Of a stretch of DNA of 64,000 nt, positions 16,988 through 30,200 are shown one piece after another; position 1 is the stretch's first letter, and each line of letters begins with the position of its first letter. Source of the stretch: Aureibacter tunicatorum (GTDB taxonomy: Bacteria > Bacteroidota > Bacteroidia > Cytophagales > Cyclobacteriaceae). The translations under genes were made by a program, and so were the position numbers. The DNA is taken from assembly GCF_036492635.1 (NCBI RefSeq), contig NZ_AP025308.1, positions 1 to 64,000 of the forward strand, read 5' to 3'. Below the pieces are notes generated by a model. It was not told the origin of the DNA and made no database searches. It saw only the letters and a program-made list of their open reading frames with translations.

Positions 16988-18292
16988 ATGAGAGCGGTTG
17001 ATATAATAGAAAAAAAGCGGGATGGCCATAAGTTGAATGAGGCGGAAATTAATTTCATATTTCAAGGTTATCTGGATGGTGAAATACCTGAATATCAGAT
17101 TTCATCATTTTTAATGGCTGTCTATTTTAGGGGGTTGGATGAAAGAGAGTTGAATGCCTTTACCAAGACAATGATGAATTCTGGCGATTTAGTAGAGTTT
17201 GATGGGATTCATAAATTCTTGGTTGATAAACATAGTACAGGGGGCGTTGGAGACAAAACTACAATAGCTTTAGCTCCGCTGTTGGCAGCTTTTGACATTG
17301 GCACTGCTAAACTTTCAGGTAAAGGTTTAGGTCATACAGGTGGAACAATTGATAAATTAGAGTCTATACCGGGTTTTATATTTCCTGTAAGTAGGGATGA
17401 GCTTATTGCCCAAGTTAATGAGACGGGTATAGGGATCATGGGCTATTCAGAAAATATAGTGCCATTGGATAAAAAACTATATAGTCTGAGAGATGTTACG
17501 GCTACAGTATCCAGTATACCTTTGATTGCTAGCAGTATCATGAGTAAAAAATTAGCTGTTTACGCTGATGCGATTATTCTTGATGTCAAAGTTGGTGCCG
17601 GAGCATTTATGAAAACCAAAAAGGAAGCAAAAGAACTCGCTCATACTATGATTAATATAGGTAAGAGTTTTGATAGAAAAATTATAGTCCACCTTTCGGA
17701 TATGAGCGAGCCTTTGGGAATGGCAATTGGCAATAGTTTAGAGGTTATTGAAGCAATTGAAACACTTAAAGGGAATGGCCCTGTTAAGTTTTCGAATTTG
17801 ATTAAAGAAATATGTGGAACGGCTCTTTATCTGAGAGGTGATGTTAAGTCCATACAAGAAGGTGCAGAGAAAACATCTAGCATGATGAAAAGCGGAGCTC
17901 CATTGACAAAGCTTAAGGCATTTATTAAAGCTTGTGGCGGAAATGAAAATGTTGTAGACGATTATTCATTATTGCCAAAGGCAGATTATAGTTTTAAAGT
18001 AAAGTCTTCAGAAAAAGGTTATGTGAAGTCAATTGACGCTGAAATGGTTGGAAAATCAGCGATGATATTGGGAGCAGGAAGAGCGACTAAGGAAGACTCT
18101 ATTGATTATTCAGTTGGAGTTGTGTTGGCAAAAAAAGTAGGCGATATAGTCGAAACAGGAGAAACTATAGCGACATTTTATTACAATGACTCTGCTAAAC
18201 TTGATGATGCAGTTAAAATGTTGAAGTCATCATTTGAATTTGATGATGAGAAAATAGAAACAAAAGAAATTATCTTAGAAACCATAAAATAG
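16988..18292 (+). CDS. deoA: Thymidine / pyrimidine-nucleoside phosphorylase
   Basis: The 434-residue protein carries the family signature around D80KHSTGGVGDKT and SGKGLGHTGGTIDKLESIPG, and a C-terminal domain with RATKEDSIDYSVGV. It splits thymidine or other pyrimidine nucleosides to base and (deoxy)ribose-1-phosphate. It is the first gene of deoA-deoC-deoB-deoD. Whether it prefers thymidine or also takes uridine (Pdp type) cannot be told from sequence. Confidence 0.9.
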   Translation: MRAVDIIEKKRDGHKLNEAEINFIFQGYLDGEIPEYQISSFLMAVYFRGLDERELNAFTKTMMNSGDLVEFDGIHKFLVDKHSTGGVGDKTTIALAPLLAAFDIGTAKLSGKGLGHTGGTIDKLESIPGFIFPVSRDELIAQVNETGIGIMGYSENIVPLDKKLYSLRDVTATVSSIPLIASSIMSKKLAVYADAIILDVKVGAGAFMKTKKEAKELAHTMINIGKSFDRKIIVHLSDMSEPLGMAIGNSLEVIEAIETLKGNGPVKFSNLIKEICGTALYLRGDVKSIQEGAEKTSSMMKSGAPLTKLKAFIKACGGNENVVDDYSLLPKADYSFKVKSSEKGYVKSIDAEMVGKSAMILGAGRATKEDSIDYSVGVVLAKKVGDIVETGETIATFYYNDSAKLDDAVKMLKSSFEFDDEKIETKEIILETIK

Positions 18293-18299
18293 TTTTGAA

Positions 18300-18965
18300 A
18301 TGGAGATCAATAAATATATCGATCATACAATATTGGCAGCATATGCTACTAAAGAAGAAATTGTGAAGCTTTGCCAAGAAGCCAAACAATATGATTTTTT
18401 TTCGGTATGTGTTAATTCTTGCTATGTGCCTTTGGCAGCACAAGAACTTAAGGGTACTTCTGTTGCTGTTTGTTCTGTAGTAGGTTTTCCGCTTGGACAA
18501 ATGAGCAAGGAAGCTAAAGTTTTTGAGACAAAGGAAGCATTGGTTCAAGGTGCAACCGAGATAGATATGGTTATCAATGTTGGCTTTTTGAAATCTGGTC
18601 TAGTGGACGAAGTAAGAGACGAGATTAAAGCTATCAAAGATGCGATGGGCGAAAAAGTGTTGAAAGTAATTATTGAGACTTGTTATTTAACAAATGAAGA
18701 GAAAGTTCTTGCTTCGCAATTATCTGTTGAGGCAGGCGCTGATTTTGTGAAAACATCTACAGGGTTTGGCACTGGTGGAGCGACTCTAGAAGATATTGAA
18801 ATCATGAAAAAGGCTGTCAATGGAAAAGCTAAGTTAAAAGCTTCCGGAGGAGTAAGAGATTTGAAAACCGCAAAAGAATACATCGAAGCAGGAGTTGATA
18901 GAATTGGTACAAGCAATGGAATCAATATAGTTCAAGGTATTGAGGCTGAGGGTGATAGTTATTAG
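18300..18965 (+). CDS. deoC: Deoxyribose-phosphate aldolase
   Basis: The 221-residue class I aldolase starts with IDHTILAAYATKEEI. The Schiff-base lysine is K151 in DFVK151TSTGFGTGGAT, and a second lysine lies in KASGGVRD. It cleaves deoxyribose-5-phosphate to acetaldehyde and glyceraldehyde-3-phosphate. It starts 7 bp after deoA, and its stop lies 4 bp before the preferred deoB start. Confidence 0.93.
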   Translation: MEINKYIDHTILAAYATKEEIVKLCQEAKQYDFFSVCVNSCYVPLAAQELKGTSVAVCSVVGFPLGQMSKEAKVFETKEALVQGATEIDMVINVGFLKSGLVDEVRDEIKAIKDAMGEKVLKVIIETCYLTNEEKVLASQLSVEAGADFVKTSTGFGTGGATLEDIEIMKKAVNGKAKLKASGGVRDLKTAKEYIEAGVDRIGTSNGINIVQGIEAEGDSY

Positions 18966-18969
18966 TACG

Positions 18970-20115
18970 ATGAAAATAGACAGAATAACACTGATAGTGC
19001 TCGATAGTGTTGGTATTGGAGCAGCTCATGATGCTGCGGATTATGGAGACTTGGGAGCTAATACATTAGGCCATATTGGTGAAGCCGCAGGTTTAAGTCT
19101 TCCTAACCTAGCGTCTTTAGGTTTAGGGAATTTGGCGGAATTGAATGGAGTTTCAAAGACATTATCTCCAAAAGGCGCTTATGGCATAGCTGTGGAGAAG
19201 TCGAAGGGAAAGGATACTACGACTGGGCATTGGGAAATCGCAGGCCAAATTTTGGAAGAACCCTTCCCTACTTATCCAAACGGTTTTCCTGCTGAGATAA
19301 TCCAAGAATTTGAGCAAAAAACAGGGAGAAAAGTTATTGGCAATAAAGTAGCTTCCGGGACAGAAATAATTCTTGAGCTTGGAGATAAGCATGTAAGTTC
19401 GGGAGGTTTGATTGTCTATACTTCTGCTGATTCGGTTTTTCAAATTGCAGCTCATGAGAATGTCGTTCCTATTGAGCAACTATATGAATATTGCCAAATC
19501 GCAAGAGATATGCTTTCTGTTGGCAGAGTCATCGCTAGACCATTTATTGGAGAATCAGGCAGTTATACACGAACTTCAAATAGGCACGATTATTCTCTTG
19601 AGCCAGAAGATAATATGTTGACAAAATTGAAGAGTTCAGGAAAAGACGTGATTGCTGTAGGTAAAATTTTTGATATTTACGCGGGAAAAGGTTTTACTGA
19701 ACATGTATATACTAAGAGCAATGAGGATGGTATTGACAAGACCTTGAGTTATTTAAAGCAATCAAATCAGGGTTTGATCTTTACAAATTTAGTAGATTTT
19801 GATATGCTGTTTGGTCATAGAAGAGATGTTCTTGGTTATAAAAAAGCATTAGAGTATTTTGATGAAAGGCTGCCGGAAATATTGTCTCAACTCAAGGAGA
19901 CTGATTTATTGATTATTACGGCCGATCATGGTAATGACCCTATCTTTAAAGGAACAGATCATACGCGAGAAAATGTTCCGATAATCTGTTTTAGTCAGAA
20001 TATTAAGCCGGGACATATCGGAATCAGATCTTCATTTACAGATATTTCTTCAACAATTTTAGAATTATTGTTGAATGAGAGTTCAGAAAATAGTTTTGCA
20101 AAAAAAATAATTTAG
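18970..20115 (+). CDS. deoB: Phosphopentomutase
   Basis: The protein has 381 residues from the ATG at 18970. An upstream in-frame start at 18940 would overlap deoC and adds ten residues with no family similarity, so it is not chosen. Alkaline-phosphatase-superfamily metal motifs are LIVLDSVGIGA at the start and TADHGNDP near the end. The phosphorylated threonine lies in KGKDTTTGHWE. It converts (deoxy)ribose-1-phosphate to the 5-phosphate, linking the phosphorylases to deoC. Confidence 0.92.
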   Translation: MKIDRITLIVLDSVGIGAAHDAADYGDLGANTLGHIGEAAGLSLPNLASLGLGNLAELNGVSKTLSPKGAYGIAVEKSKGKDTTTGHWEIAGQILEEPFPTYPNGFPAEIIQEFEQKTGRKVIGNKVASGTEIILELGDKHVSSGGLIVYTSADSVFQIAAHENVVPIEQLYEYCQIARDMLSVGRVIARPFIGESGSYTRTSNRHDYSLEPEDNMLTKLKSSGKDVIAVGKIFDIYAGKGFTEHVYTKSNEDGIDKTLSYLKQSNQGLIFTNLVDFDMLFGHRRDVLGYKKALEYFDERLPEILSQLKETDLLIITADHGNDPIFKGTDHTRENVPIICFSQNIKPGHIGIRSSFTDISSTILELLLNESSENSFAKKII

Positions 20116-20121
20116 AGTTTT

Positions 20122-20820
20122 ATGAGTATACATATTGGAGCTGAAAAAGGACAAATTGCGGAGACAATTCTTTTGCCAGGAGATCCTATGAGAGCAAAAT
20201 ATATAGCAGATAATTTTCTAGAGGATGTTTATTGTTATAATGAAGTAAGAGGAATGCTTGGCTTTACAGGCTATTATAAAGGGCATAAAGTATCAGTACA
20301 AGGGTCAGGAATGGGAGTGCCTTCTATTAGTATTTATGTTAATGAATTAATCAAAGATTATGGCGTAAAGAATTTAATAAGAGTTGGTAGTTGTGGTTCT
20401 TTTCAAGAAGATGTGAAAGTTAGGGATATAATATTGGCCATGACATCATCTACAGATTCTGCTATTAACAAAATACGTTTTGAAGGCAAGGATTTTGCGC
20501 CTGTGGCAGATTTTGAGTTATTGAATGCAGCATATCACAATGCCAAGGATCATAATGTGACAGTGCATGTGGGTAATATTTTGACTTCTGATACTTTTTA
20601 TGGTGACAAACCTGACGCTTGGAAACAATGGGCTGATTTTGGAGTCCTTGCTGTCGAAATGGAGACTACAGCATTATATACTTTGGCTGCAAAATATAAT
20701 GCTAAAGCTTTGACTATTTTAACTGTTAGCGATAGCTTGGTGACAGGTGAAGAGCTTAACTCAGTAGATAGGCAAAATACATTTACGCAAATGATGGAAA
20801 TTGCGTTGAGTATTATTTGA
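20122..20820 (+). CDS. deoD: Purine-nucleoside phosphorylase (DeoD type)
   Basis: The 232-residue hexameric-type PNP starts with [10 protein letters not shown] and contains [31 protein letters not shown] and the purine/ribose site VEMETTALY followed by TVSDSL (an Asp where DeoD enzymes have one). It splits purine (deoxy)nucleosides and completes the salvage operon. It starts 6 bp after deoB and is followed by a strong terminator. Confidence 0.92.
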   Translation: MSIHIGAEKGQIAETILLPGDPMRAKYIADNFLEDVYCYNEVRGMLGFTGYYKGHKVSVQGSGMGVPSISIYVNELIKDYGVKNLIRVGSCGSFQEDVKVRDIILAMTSSTDSAINKIRFEGKDFAPVADFELLNAAYHNAKDHNVTVHVGNILTSDTFYGDKPDAWKQWADFGVLAVEMETTALYTLAAKYNAKALTILTVSDSLVTGEELNSVDRQNTFTQMMEIALSII

Positions 20821-20826
20821 TAAATG

Positions 20827-20873
20827 AGCATTTTAACTGGATGTGCCATATTATTCTAGTTAAAATGCTTTTG
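20827..20873 (+). terminator. Terminator of the deo operon
   Basis: AGCATTTTAACT (20827-20838) pairs perfectly with AGTTAAAATGCT (20858-20869), followed by a short T-run. Confidence 0.85.
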
Positions 20874-21218
20874 TTTATATTTTCTATATGTTTTTTATTT
20901 TACTTGTATTATGTATTTTTTAATAATTAAGCTTAAATACCTTATTATAATCAACATTTAGGCTGTTTTTTTAAAAAAAATAAAAATCTTACATCTTCTT
21001 ACATTTGCTATTTTATATTTTACAAATTTTTTTTTGAAAATTTTTAATTAAATAATTGTGTGATTTATACAAATCCTTAGTAAAAGTAATTTTATTCAGA
21101 ATCTTAGTGTTTTTTTATCTCAAATATTACAAATCGTTAATTTCAAGTATTTTATTTGTATATTATGATACTATAATGATTTGTTTTTTAGATAGATATT
21201 TGATTAATACAAAAGCCT
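20874..21218. other. AT-rich leader region before the giant repeat gene
   Basis: About 345 bp of extremely AT-rich DNA with poly-T and poly-A tracts. A 78-codon ORF (21056-21292) crosses the gene start and looks spurious. The promoter of the giant gene should lie here, but no consensus was found. Confidence 0.5.
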
Positions 21219-24200
21219 ATGAGGAGAAGATTTACTATTTTAAAGAAATTCTTTTTACTATTTATTTTTATATCGCTTATAGTTTCCATTGATTCTTTAG
21301 CTCAAAATAATGTAGGAATTGGAACCTTGGATCCAAACCCTAATGCTGTATTGGAATTGGTGTCGCCTGGAAATGATCAAGGGTTGTTGATTCCTAGAAT
21401 GAATTCAAGCCAAAGATTAAAGCTAGGTAATAAATTATCAAGTAGTGAGAATGGTTTAATAGTTTTTGATTTGACTGAAGATCATTTTTATTATTGGGAT
21501 GGAAATTCATGGAGGATTATAGTTGAAAGAGAAGAATTGTTGGCATTATTGTCAACAAAGGCAGATTCTACAAGTGTTTATGATTTAATTTCACAAAATT
21601 TAGCAATAATTAATGCTAAACTAGACTCCAAATCGGACTCTGCAAGAATTTATAATTTGATCTCAAGCATCAACACAGACGACCAGCAATTGACATACGA
21701 TGCGGCTACTCAGGTAGTGACTTTGGAAAATGGCGGCACGGTTGATTTGTCGGCATTGCTAGACAACACGGACGCTCAGCAGATTTCTTACGACGCTGCG
21801 AACCAAGTGATCAATTTGTCGAATGGCGGCCAGATTGCAATAGCTGATTTGGTAGGCGATATCAATACAGACGATCAGCAATTAACATACGATGCGGCTA
21901 CTCAGGTTGTGACTTTGGAAAATGGCGGCACGGTTGATTTGTCGGCATTGCTAGACAACACGGATGCTCAGCAGATTTCTTACGACGCAGCGAATCAAGT
22001 GATCAACTTGTCGAATGGCGGTCAGATCGCGATAGCTGATTTGATAGGCGATATCAATACAGACGATCAGCAACTGACATACGATGCGGCTACTCAGGTT
22101 GTGACTTTGGAAAATGGCGGCACGGTTGATTTGTCGGCATTGCTAGACAACACGGACGCTCAGCAGATTTCTTACGATGCAGCGAACCAAGTGATCAACT
22201 TGTCTAATGGCGGCCAGATCGCGATAGCTGATTTGGTAGGCGATATCAATACAGATGACCAGCAATTGACATACGATGCTGCTACTCAGGTAGTGACTTT
22301 GGAAAATGGCGGCACGGTTGATTTATCGGCATTGCTAGACAATACAGATGCTCAGCAGATTTCTTATGATGCAGCGAACCAAGTGATCAACTTGTCTAAT
22401 GGCGGCCAGATCGCGATAGCTGATTTGGTAGGCGATATCAATACGGATGACCAGAATTTAATTTTGAGCGGTTCTACTCTATCGATAGAAGATGGAAACG
22501 ATGTTGACTTATCAAGCATCAATACAGACGACCAGCAACTGACATATGATGCTGCTACTCAGATAGTGACTTTGGAAAATGGGGGCACGGTTGATTTGTC
22601 GGCATTGCTAGACAATACGGATGCTCAGCAGATTTCTTATGATGCAGCGAACCAAGTGATCAACTTGTCTAATGGCGGTCAGATTGCGATAGCTGATTTG
22701 GTAGGCGATATCAATACAGACGACCAGCAATTGACATACGATGCGGCTACTCAGGTAGTGACTTTGGAAAATGGCGGCACGGTTGATTTGTCGGCATTGC
22801 TAGACAACACGGATGCTCAGCAGATTTCTTACGACGCTGCAAACCAAGTGATCAATTTGTCTAATGGCGGTCAGATCGCGATAGCCGATTTGGTAGGTGA
22901 TATCAACACAGACGACCAGCAATTAACATACGATGCGGCTACTCAGGTAGTGACCTTGGAAAATGGCGGCACGGTTGATTTGTCGGCATTGCTGGACAAC
23001 ACGGATGCTCAGCAGATTTCTTACGACGCTGCGAACCAAGTGATCAATTTGACGAATGGTGGTCAGATTGCGATAGCTGATTTGGTAGGCGATATCAATA
23101 CAGATGACCAGCAATTGACATACGATGCAGCTACTCAGGTGGTAACTTTGGAAAATGGCGGCACGGTTGATTTGTCGGCATTGCTAGACAACACGGATGC
23201 TCAGCAGATTTCTTATAACGCAGTGAACCAAGTGATCAATTTGTCGAATGGCGGCCAGATCGCGATAGCTGATTTGGTAGGCGATATCAATACGGATGAC
23301 CAGAATTTAACCTTGAGCGGTTCTACTCTATCGATAGAAGATGGAAACGATGTTGATCTATCCAGCATCAATACAGACGACCAGCAATTAACATACGATG
23401 CGTCTACTCAGGTAGTGACTTTGGAAAATGGCGGCACAGTTGATTTGTCGGCATTGCTAGACAACACGGATGCTCAGCAGATTTCTTATGACGCAGCGAA
23501 CCAAGTGATCAACTTGTCTAATGGCGGCCAGATCGCGATAGCTGATTTGGTAGGCGATATCAATACAGACGATCAGCAACTGACATACGATGCAGCTACT
23601 CAGGTAGTGACTTTGGAAAATGGCGGTACGGTTGATTTGTCAGCATTGCTAGACAACACGGACGCTCAGCAGATTTCTTACGACGCAGCGAACCAAGTGA
23701 TCAACTTGTCTAATGGCGGTCAGATCGCGATAGCTGATTTGGTAGGCGACATCAATACAGACGATCAGCAACTGACATACGATGCGGCTACTCAGGTAGT
23801 GACTTTGGAAAATGGCGGCACAGTTGATTTGTCAGCATTGCTAGACAACACGGACGCTCAGCAGATTTCTTATGACGCTGCAAACCAAGTGATCAATTTG
23901 TCTAATGGCGGTCAGATCGCGATAGCTGATTTGGTAGGCGATATCAATACAGACGACCAGCAATTGACATACGATGCAGCTACTCAGGTAGTGACCTTGG
24001 AAAATGGCGGCACGGTTGATTTGTCGGCATTGCTAGACAACACGGACGCTCAGCAGATTTCTTACGACGCAGCGAACCAAGTGATCAACTTGTCTAATGG
24101 CGGCCAGATTGCGATAGCCGATTTGGTAGGCGATATCAATACAGATGACCAGCAACTGACATACGATGCTGCTACTCAGATTGTGACTTTGGAAAATGGC

Positions 24201-27200
24201 GGCACGGTTGATTTGTCGGCATTGCTGGACAACACGGACGCTCAGCAGATTTCTTACGACGCATCGAACCAGGTGATCAATTTGTCTAATGGCGGCCAGA
24301 TTTCGATAGCTGATTTGGTAGGCGATATCAATACAGATGACCAGCAATTAACATACGATGCGACTACTCAGGTAGTAACTTTGGAAAATGGCGGCACAGT
24401 TGATTTGTCGGCATTGCTAGACAACACGGATGCTCAGCAGATTTCTTATGATGCTGCGAACCAAGTGATCAATTTGTCGAATGGGGGGCAGATCGCAATA
24501 GCTGATTTGGTAGGCGATATCAATACAGATGACCAGCAATTGACATACGATGCTGCCACTCAGATTGTGACTTTGGAAAATGGCGGCACAGTTGATTTGT
24601 CGGCATTGCTCGACAATACGGATGCTCAGCAGATTTCTTACGACGCTGCGAACCAAGTGATCAACTTGTCGAATGGCGGCCAGATCGCGATAGCTGATTT
24701 GGTAGGCGATATCAACACAGACGACCAGCAATTGACATACGATGCGGCTACTCAGATTGTGACTTTGGAAAATGGCGGCACAGTTGATTTGTCGGCATTG
24801 CTAGACAACACGGACGCTCAGCAGATTTCTTATGACGCAGCGAACCAAGTGATCAATTTGTCGAATGGTGGTCAGATCGCGATAGCTGATTTGGTAGGCG
24901 ATATCAATACGGATGACCAGAATTTAACCTTGAGCGGTTCTACTCTATCGATAGAAGATGGTAACGATGTTGATCTATCAAGCATCAATACAGACGACCA
25001 GCAATTGACATACGATGCGGCTACTCAGGTAGTGACTTTGGAAAATGGCGGCACGATTGATTTGTCAGCATTGTTAGACAACACGGATGCTCAGCAGATT
25101 TCTTACGACGCAGCGAACCAAGTGATCAACTTGTCTAATGGCGGCCAGATTGCGATAGCCGATTTGGTAGGCGATATCAATACAGATGACCAGCAACTGA
25201 CATACGATGCTGCTACTCAGATTGTGACTTTGGAAAATGGCGGCACGGTTGATTTGTCGGCATTGCTAGACAATACGGATGCTCAGCAGATTTCTTACGA
25301 CGCTGCGAACCAAGTGATCAATTTGTCTAATGGGGGCCAGATCGCGATAGCTGATTTGGTAGGCGATATCAACACAGATGACCAGCAATTGACATACGAT
25401 GCTGCCACTCAGGTTGTGACTTTGGAAAATGGCGGTACAGTTGATTTGTCGGCATTGCTGGACAACACGGATGCTCAGCAGATTTCTTATGATGCAGCGA
25501 ACCAAGTGATCAATTTGTCTAATGGCGGGCAGGTCGCGATAGCTGATTTGGTAGGCGATATCAACACAGACGACCAGCAATTGACATACGATGCGGCTAC
25601 TCAGATTGTGACTTTGGAAAATGGCGGCACGGTTGATTTGTCGGCATTGCTAGACAACACGGATGCTCAGCAGATTTCTTACGACGCAGCGAACCTAGTG
25701 ATCAACTTGTCTAATGGCGGCCAGATTGCGATAGCCGATTTGGTAGGCGATATCAATACAGATGACCAGCAACTGACATACGATGCTGCTACTCAGATTG
25801 TGACTTTGGAAAATGGCGGCACGGTTGATTTGTCGGCATTGCTAGACAATACGGATGCTCAGCAGATTTCTTACGACGCGGCGAACCAAGTGATCAACTT
25901 GTCTAATGGCGGTCAGATCGCAATAGCTGATTTGGTAGGCGATATCAATACGGATGACCAGAATTTAACTTTGAGCGGTTCTACTCTATCGATAGAAGAT
26001 GGAAACGATGTTGACTTATCAAGCATCAATACAGACGACCAGCAACTGACATATGATGCTGCTACTCAGATAGTGACTTTGGAAAATGGCGGCACGGTTG
26101 ACTTGTCGGCATTGCTAGACAACACGGATGCTCAGCAGATTTCTTACGACGCTGCGAACCAAGTGATCAACTTGTCTAATGGCGGCCAGATCGCGATAGC
26201 TGATTTGATAGGCGATATCAATACAGACGATCAGCAACTGACATATGATGCTGCTACTCAGATAGTGACTTTGGAAAATGGCGGCACGGTTGATTTGTCG
26301 GCATTGCTGGACAACACGGATGCTCAGCAGATTTCTTACGACGCAGCGAACCAAGTGATCAATTTGTCTAATGGCGGCCAGATCGCGATAGCTGATTTGG
26401 TAGGCGATATCAACACAGACGACCAGCAATTGACATACGATGCGGCTACTCAGATTGTGACTTTGGAAAATGGCGGCACGGTTGATTTGTCGGCATTGCT
26501 AGACAACACGGATGCTCAGCAGATTTCTTATGACGCTGCGAACCAAGTGATCAATTTGTCTAATGGCGGCACGGTTGATTTGTCGGCATTGCTGGACAAC
26601 ACGGATGCTCAGCAGATTTCTTACGACGCAGCGAACCAAGTGATCAATTTGTCTAATGGCGGCCAGATCGCGATAGCTGATTTGGTAGGCGATATCAACA
26701 CAGACGACCAGCAATTGACATACGATGCGGCTACTCAGATTGTGACTTTGGAAAATGGCGGCACGGTTGATTTGTCGGCATTGCTAGACAACACGGATGC
26801 TCAGCAGATTTCTTACGACGCTGCGAACCAAGTGATCAATTTGTCTAATGGCGGCCAGATTGCGATAGCTGATTTGGTAGGCGATATTAATACGGATGAT
26901 CAGAATTTAACCTTGAGTGGTTCTACTCTATCGATAGAAGATGGAAACGATGTTGATCTATCAAGCATCAACACAGACGACCAGCAATTGACATACGATG
27001 CAGCTACTCAGGTGGTGACTTTGGAAAATGGCGGCACAGTTGATTTGTCGGCATTGCTAGACAACACGGATGCTCAGCAGATTTCTTACGACGCAGCGAA
27101 TCAAGTGATCAACTTGTCTAATGGGGGCCAGATTGCGATAGCAGATTTGGTTGGCGATATCAACACAGACGACCAGCAATTGACATACGATGCAGCTACT

Positions 27201-30200
27201 CAGGTAGTGACTTTGGAAAATGGCGGCACGGTTGATTTGTCGGCATTGCTAGACAACACGGATGCTCAGCAGATTTCTTATGATGCAGCGAACCAAGTGA
27301 TCAATTTGTCTAATGGCGGCCAGATCGCGATAGCTGATTTGGTAGGCGATATCAATACAGACGACCAGCAATTGACATACGATGCGGCTACTCAGGTTGT
27401 GACTTTGGAAAATGGCGGTACAGTTGATTTGTCGGCATTGCTAGACAACACGGATGCTCAGCAGATTTCTTACGACGCAGCGAATCAAGTGATCAACTTG
27501 TCTAATGGGGGCCAGATTGCGATAGCAGATTTGGTTGGCGATATCAACACAGACGACCAGCAATTGACATACGATGCAGCTACTCAGGTAGTGACTTTGG
27601 AAAATGGCGGCACGGTTGATTTGTCGGCATTGCTAGACAACACGGATGCTCAGCAGATTTCTTATGATGCAGCGAACCAAGTGATCAATTTGTCTAATGG
27701 CGGCCAGATCGCGATAGCTGATTTGGTAGGCGATATCAATACAGACGACCAGCAATTGACATACGATGCGGCTACTCAGGTTGTGACTTTGGAAAATGGC
27801 GGTACAGTTGATTTGTCGGCATTGCTAGACAACACGGATGCTCAGCAGATTTCTTACGACGCAGCGAATCAAGTGATCAACTTGTCTAATGGGGGCCAGA
27901 TTGCGATAGCAGATTTGGTTGGCGATATCAACACAGACGACCAGCAATTGACATACGATGCAGCTACTCAGGTAGTGACTTTGGAAAATGGCGGCACGGT
28001 TGATTTGTCGGCATTGCTAGACAACACGGATGCTCAGCAGATTTCTTATGATGCAGCGAACCAAGTGATCAATTTGTCTAATGGCGGCCAGATCGCGATA
28101 GCTGATTTGGTAGGCGATATCAATACAGACGACCAGCAATTGACATACGATGCGGCTACTCAGGTTGTGACTTTGGAAAATGGCGGTACAGTTGATTTGT
28201 CGGCATTGCTAGACAACACGGATGCTCAGCAGATTTCTTACGACGCAGCGAATCAAGTGATCAACTTGTCTAATGGGGGCCAGATTGCGATAGCAGATTT
28301 GGTTGGCGATATCAACACAGACGACCAGCAATTGACATACGATGCAGCTACTCAGGTAGTGACTTTGGAAAATGGCGGCACGGTTGATTTGTCGGCATTG
28401 CTAGACAACACGGATGCTCAGCAGATTTCTTATGATGCAGCGAACCAAGTGATCAATTTGTCTAATGGTGGTCAGATTGCGATAGCTGATTTGGTAGGCG
28501 ATATCAATACGGATGACCAGAATTTAACTTTGAGCGGTTCTACTCTGTCGATAGAAGATGGAAATGATGTTGATCTATCAAGCATCAACACAGACGATCA
28601 GCAATTGACATACGATGCGGCTACTCAGGTGGTGACTTTGGAAAATGGCGGCACGGTTGATTTGTCGGCATTGCTGGACAATACGGACGCTCAGCAGATC
28701 TCTTACGACGCTGCGAACCAAGTGATTAATTTGTCGAATGGCGGTCAGATTGCGATAGCAGATTTGGTAGGCGACATCAATACAGACGATCAGCAACTGA
28801 CATACGATGCGGCTACTCAGGTAGTGACTTTGGAAAATGGCGGCACAGTTGATTTGTCGGCATTGCTAGACAATACGGATGCTCAGCAGATTTCTTACGA
28901 CGCAGCGAACCAAGTGATTAATTTGTCGAATGGCGGCCAGATTGCGATAGCAGATTTGGTAGGCGATATCAATACGGATGACCAGAATTTAACCTTGAGC
29001 GGTTCTACTCTATCGATAGAAGATGGAAACGATGTTGATCTATCCAGCATCAACACAGACGCTCAGCAATTAACATACGATGCAGCCACTCAGGTTGTGA
29101 CTTTGGAAAATGGTGGCACAGTTGATTTGTCGGCATTGCTAGATAACACGGACGCGCAGCAGATTTCTTACGACGCAGCGAACCAAGTGATCAACTTGTC
29201 TAATGGGGGCCAGATTGCGATAGCAGATTTGGTAGGCGATATCAACACAGACGACCAGCAATTAACATATGATGCAGCCACTCAGGTTGTGACTTTGGAA
29301 AATGGCGGCACAGTTGATTTGTCGGCATTGCTAGACAACACGGACGCTCAGCAGATTTCTTACGATGCAGCGAACCAAGTGATCAATTTGTCTAATGGCG
29401 GCCAGATCGCGATAGCTGATTTGGTAGGCGATATCAATACAGACGACCAGCAATTGACATACGATGCTGCTACTCATGTTGTGACCTTGGAAAATGGCGG
29501 CACGGTTGATTTGTCGGCGTTGCTAGACAACACGGACGCTCAGCAGATTTCTTACGACGCAGCGAACCAAGTGATCAATTTGTCTAATGGCGGCCAGATT
29601 GCGATAGCTGATTTGGTAGGCGACATCAATACAGACGATCAGCAATTGACATATGATGCGGCTACTCAGGTGGTGACTTTGGAAAATGGCGGCACGGTTG
29701 ATTTGTCGGCATTGCTGGACAACACGGACGCTCAGCAGATTTCTTACGACGCAGCGAACCAAGTGATCAATTTGTCTAATGGCGGCCAGATTGCGATAGC
29801 TGATTTGGTAGGCGACATCAATACAGACGACCAGCAATTGACATACGATGCGGCTACTCAGGTGGTGACTTTGGAAAATGGCGGCACAGTTGATTTGTCG
29901 GCATTGCTAGACAACACGGACGCTCAGCAGATTTCTTACGACGCAGCGAACCAAGTGATCAATTTGTCTAATGGCGGCCAGATTGCGATAGCAGATTTGG
30001 TTGGCGATATCAACACAGACGACCAGCAATTGACATACGATGCAGCTACTCAGGTAGTGACTTTGGAAAATGGGGGCACGGTTGATTTGTCGGCATTGCT
30101 AGACAACACGGATGCTCAGCAGATTTCTTATGACGCAGCAAACCAAGTGATCAATTTGTCGAATGGCGGCCAGATCGCGATAGCTGATTTGGTAGGCGAT

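Noticed and set aside
18940-18969. Upstream start of deoB inside deoC
   Set aside because: The extra residues MRLRVIVIST do not belong to the phosphopentomutase family; the ATG at 18970 gives the normal N-terminus.
21056-21292. 78-codon ORF overlapping the start of the giant gene
   Set aside because: It lies in extremely AT-rich DNA and overlaps the signal peptide coding region of the giant protein in another frame.
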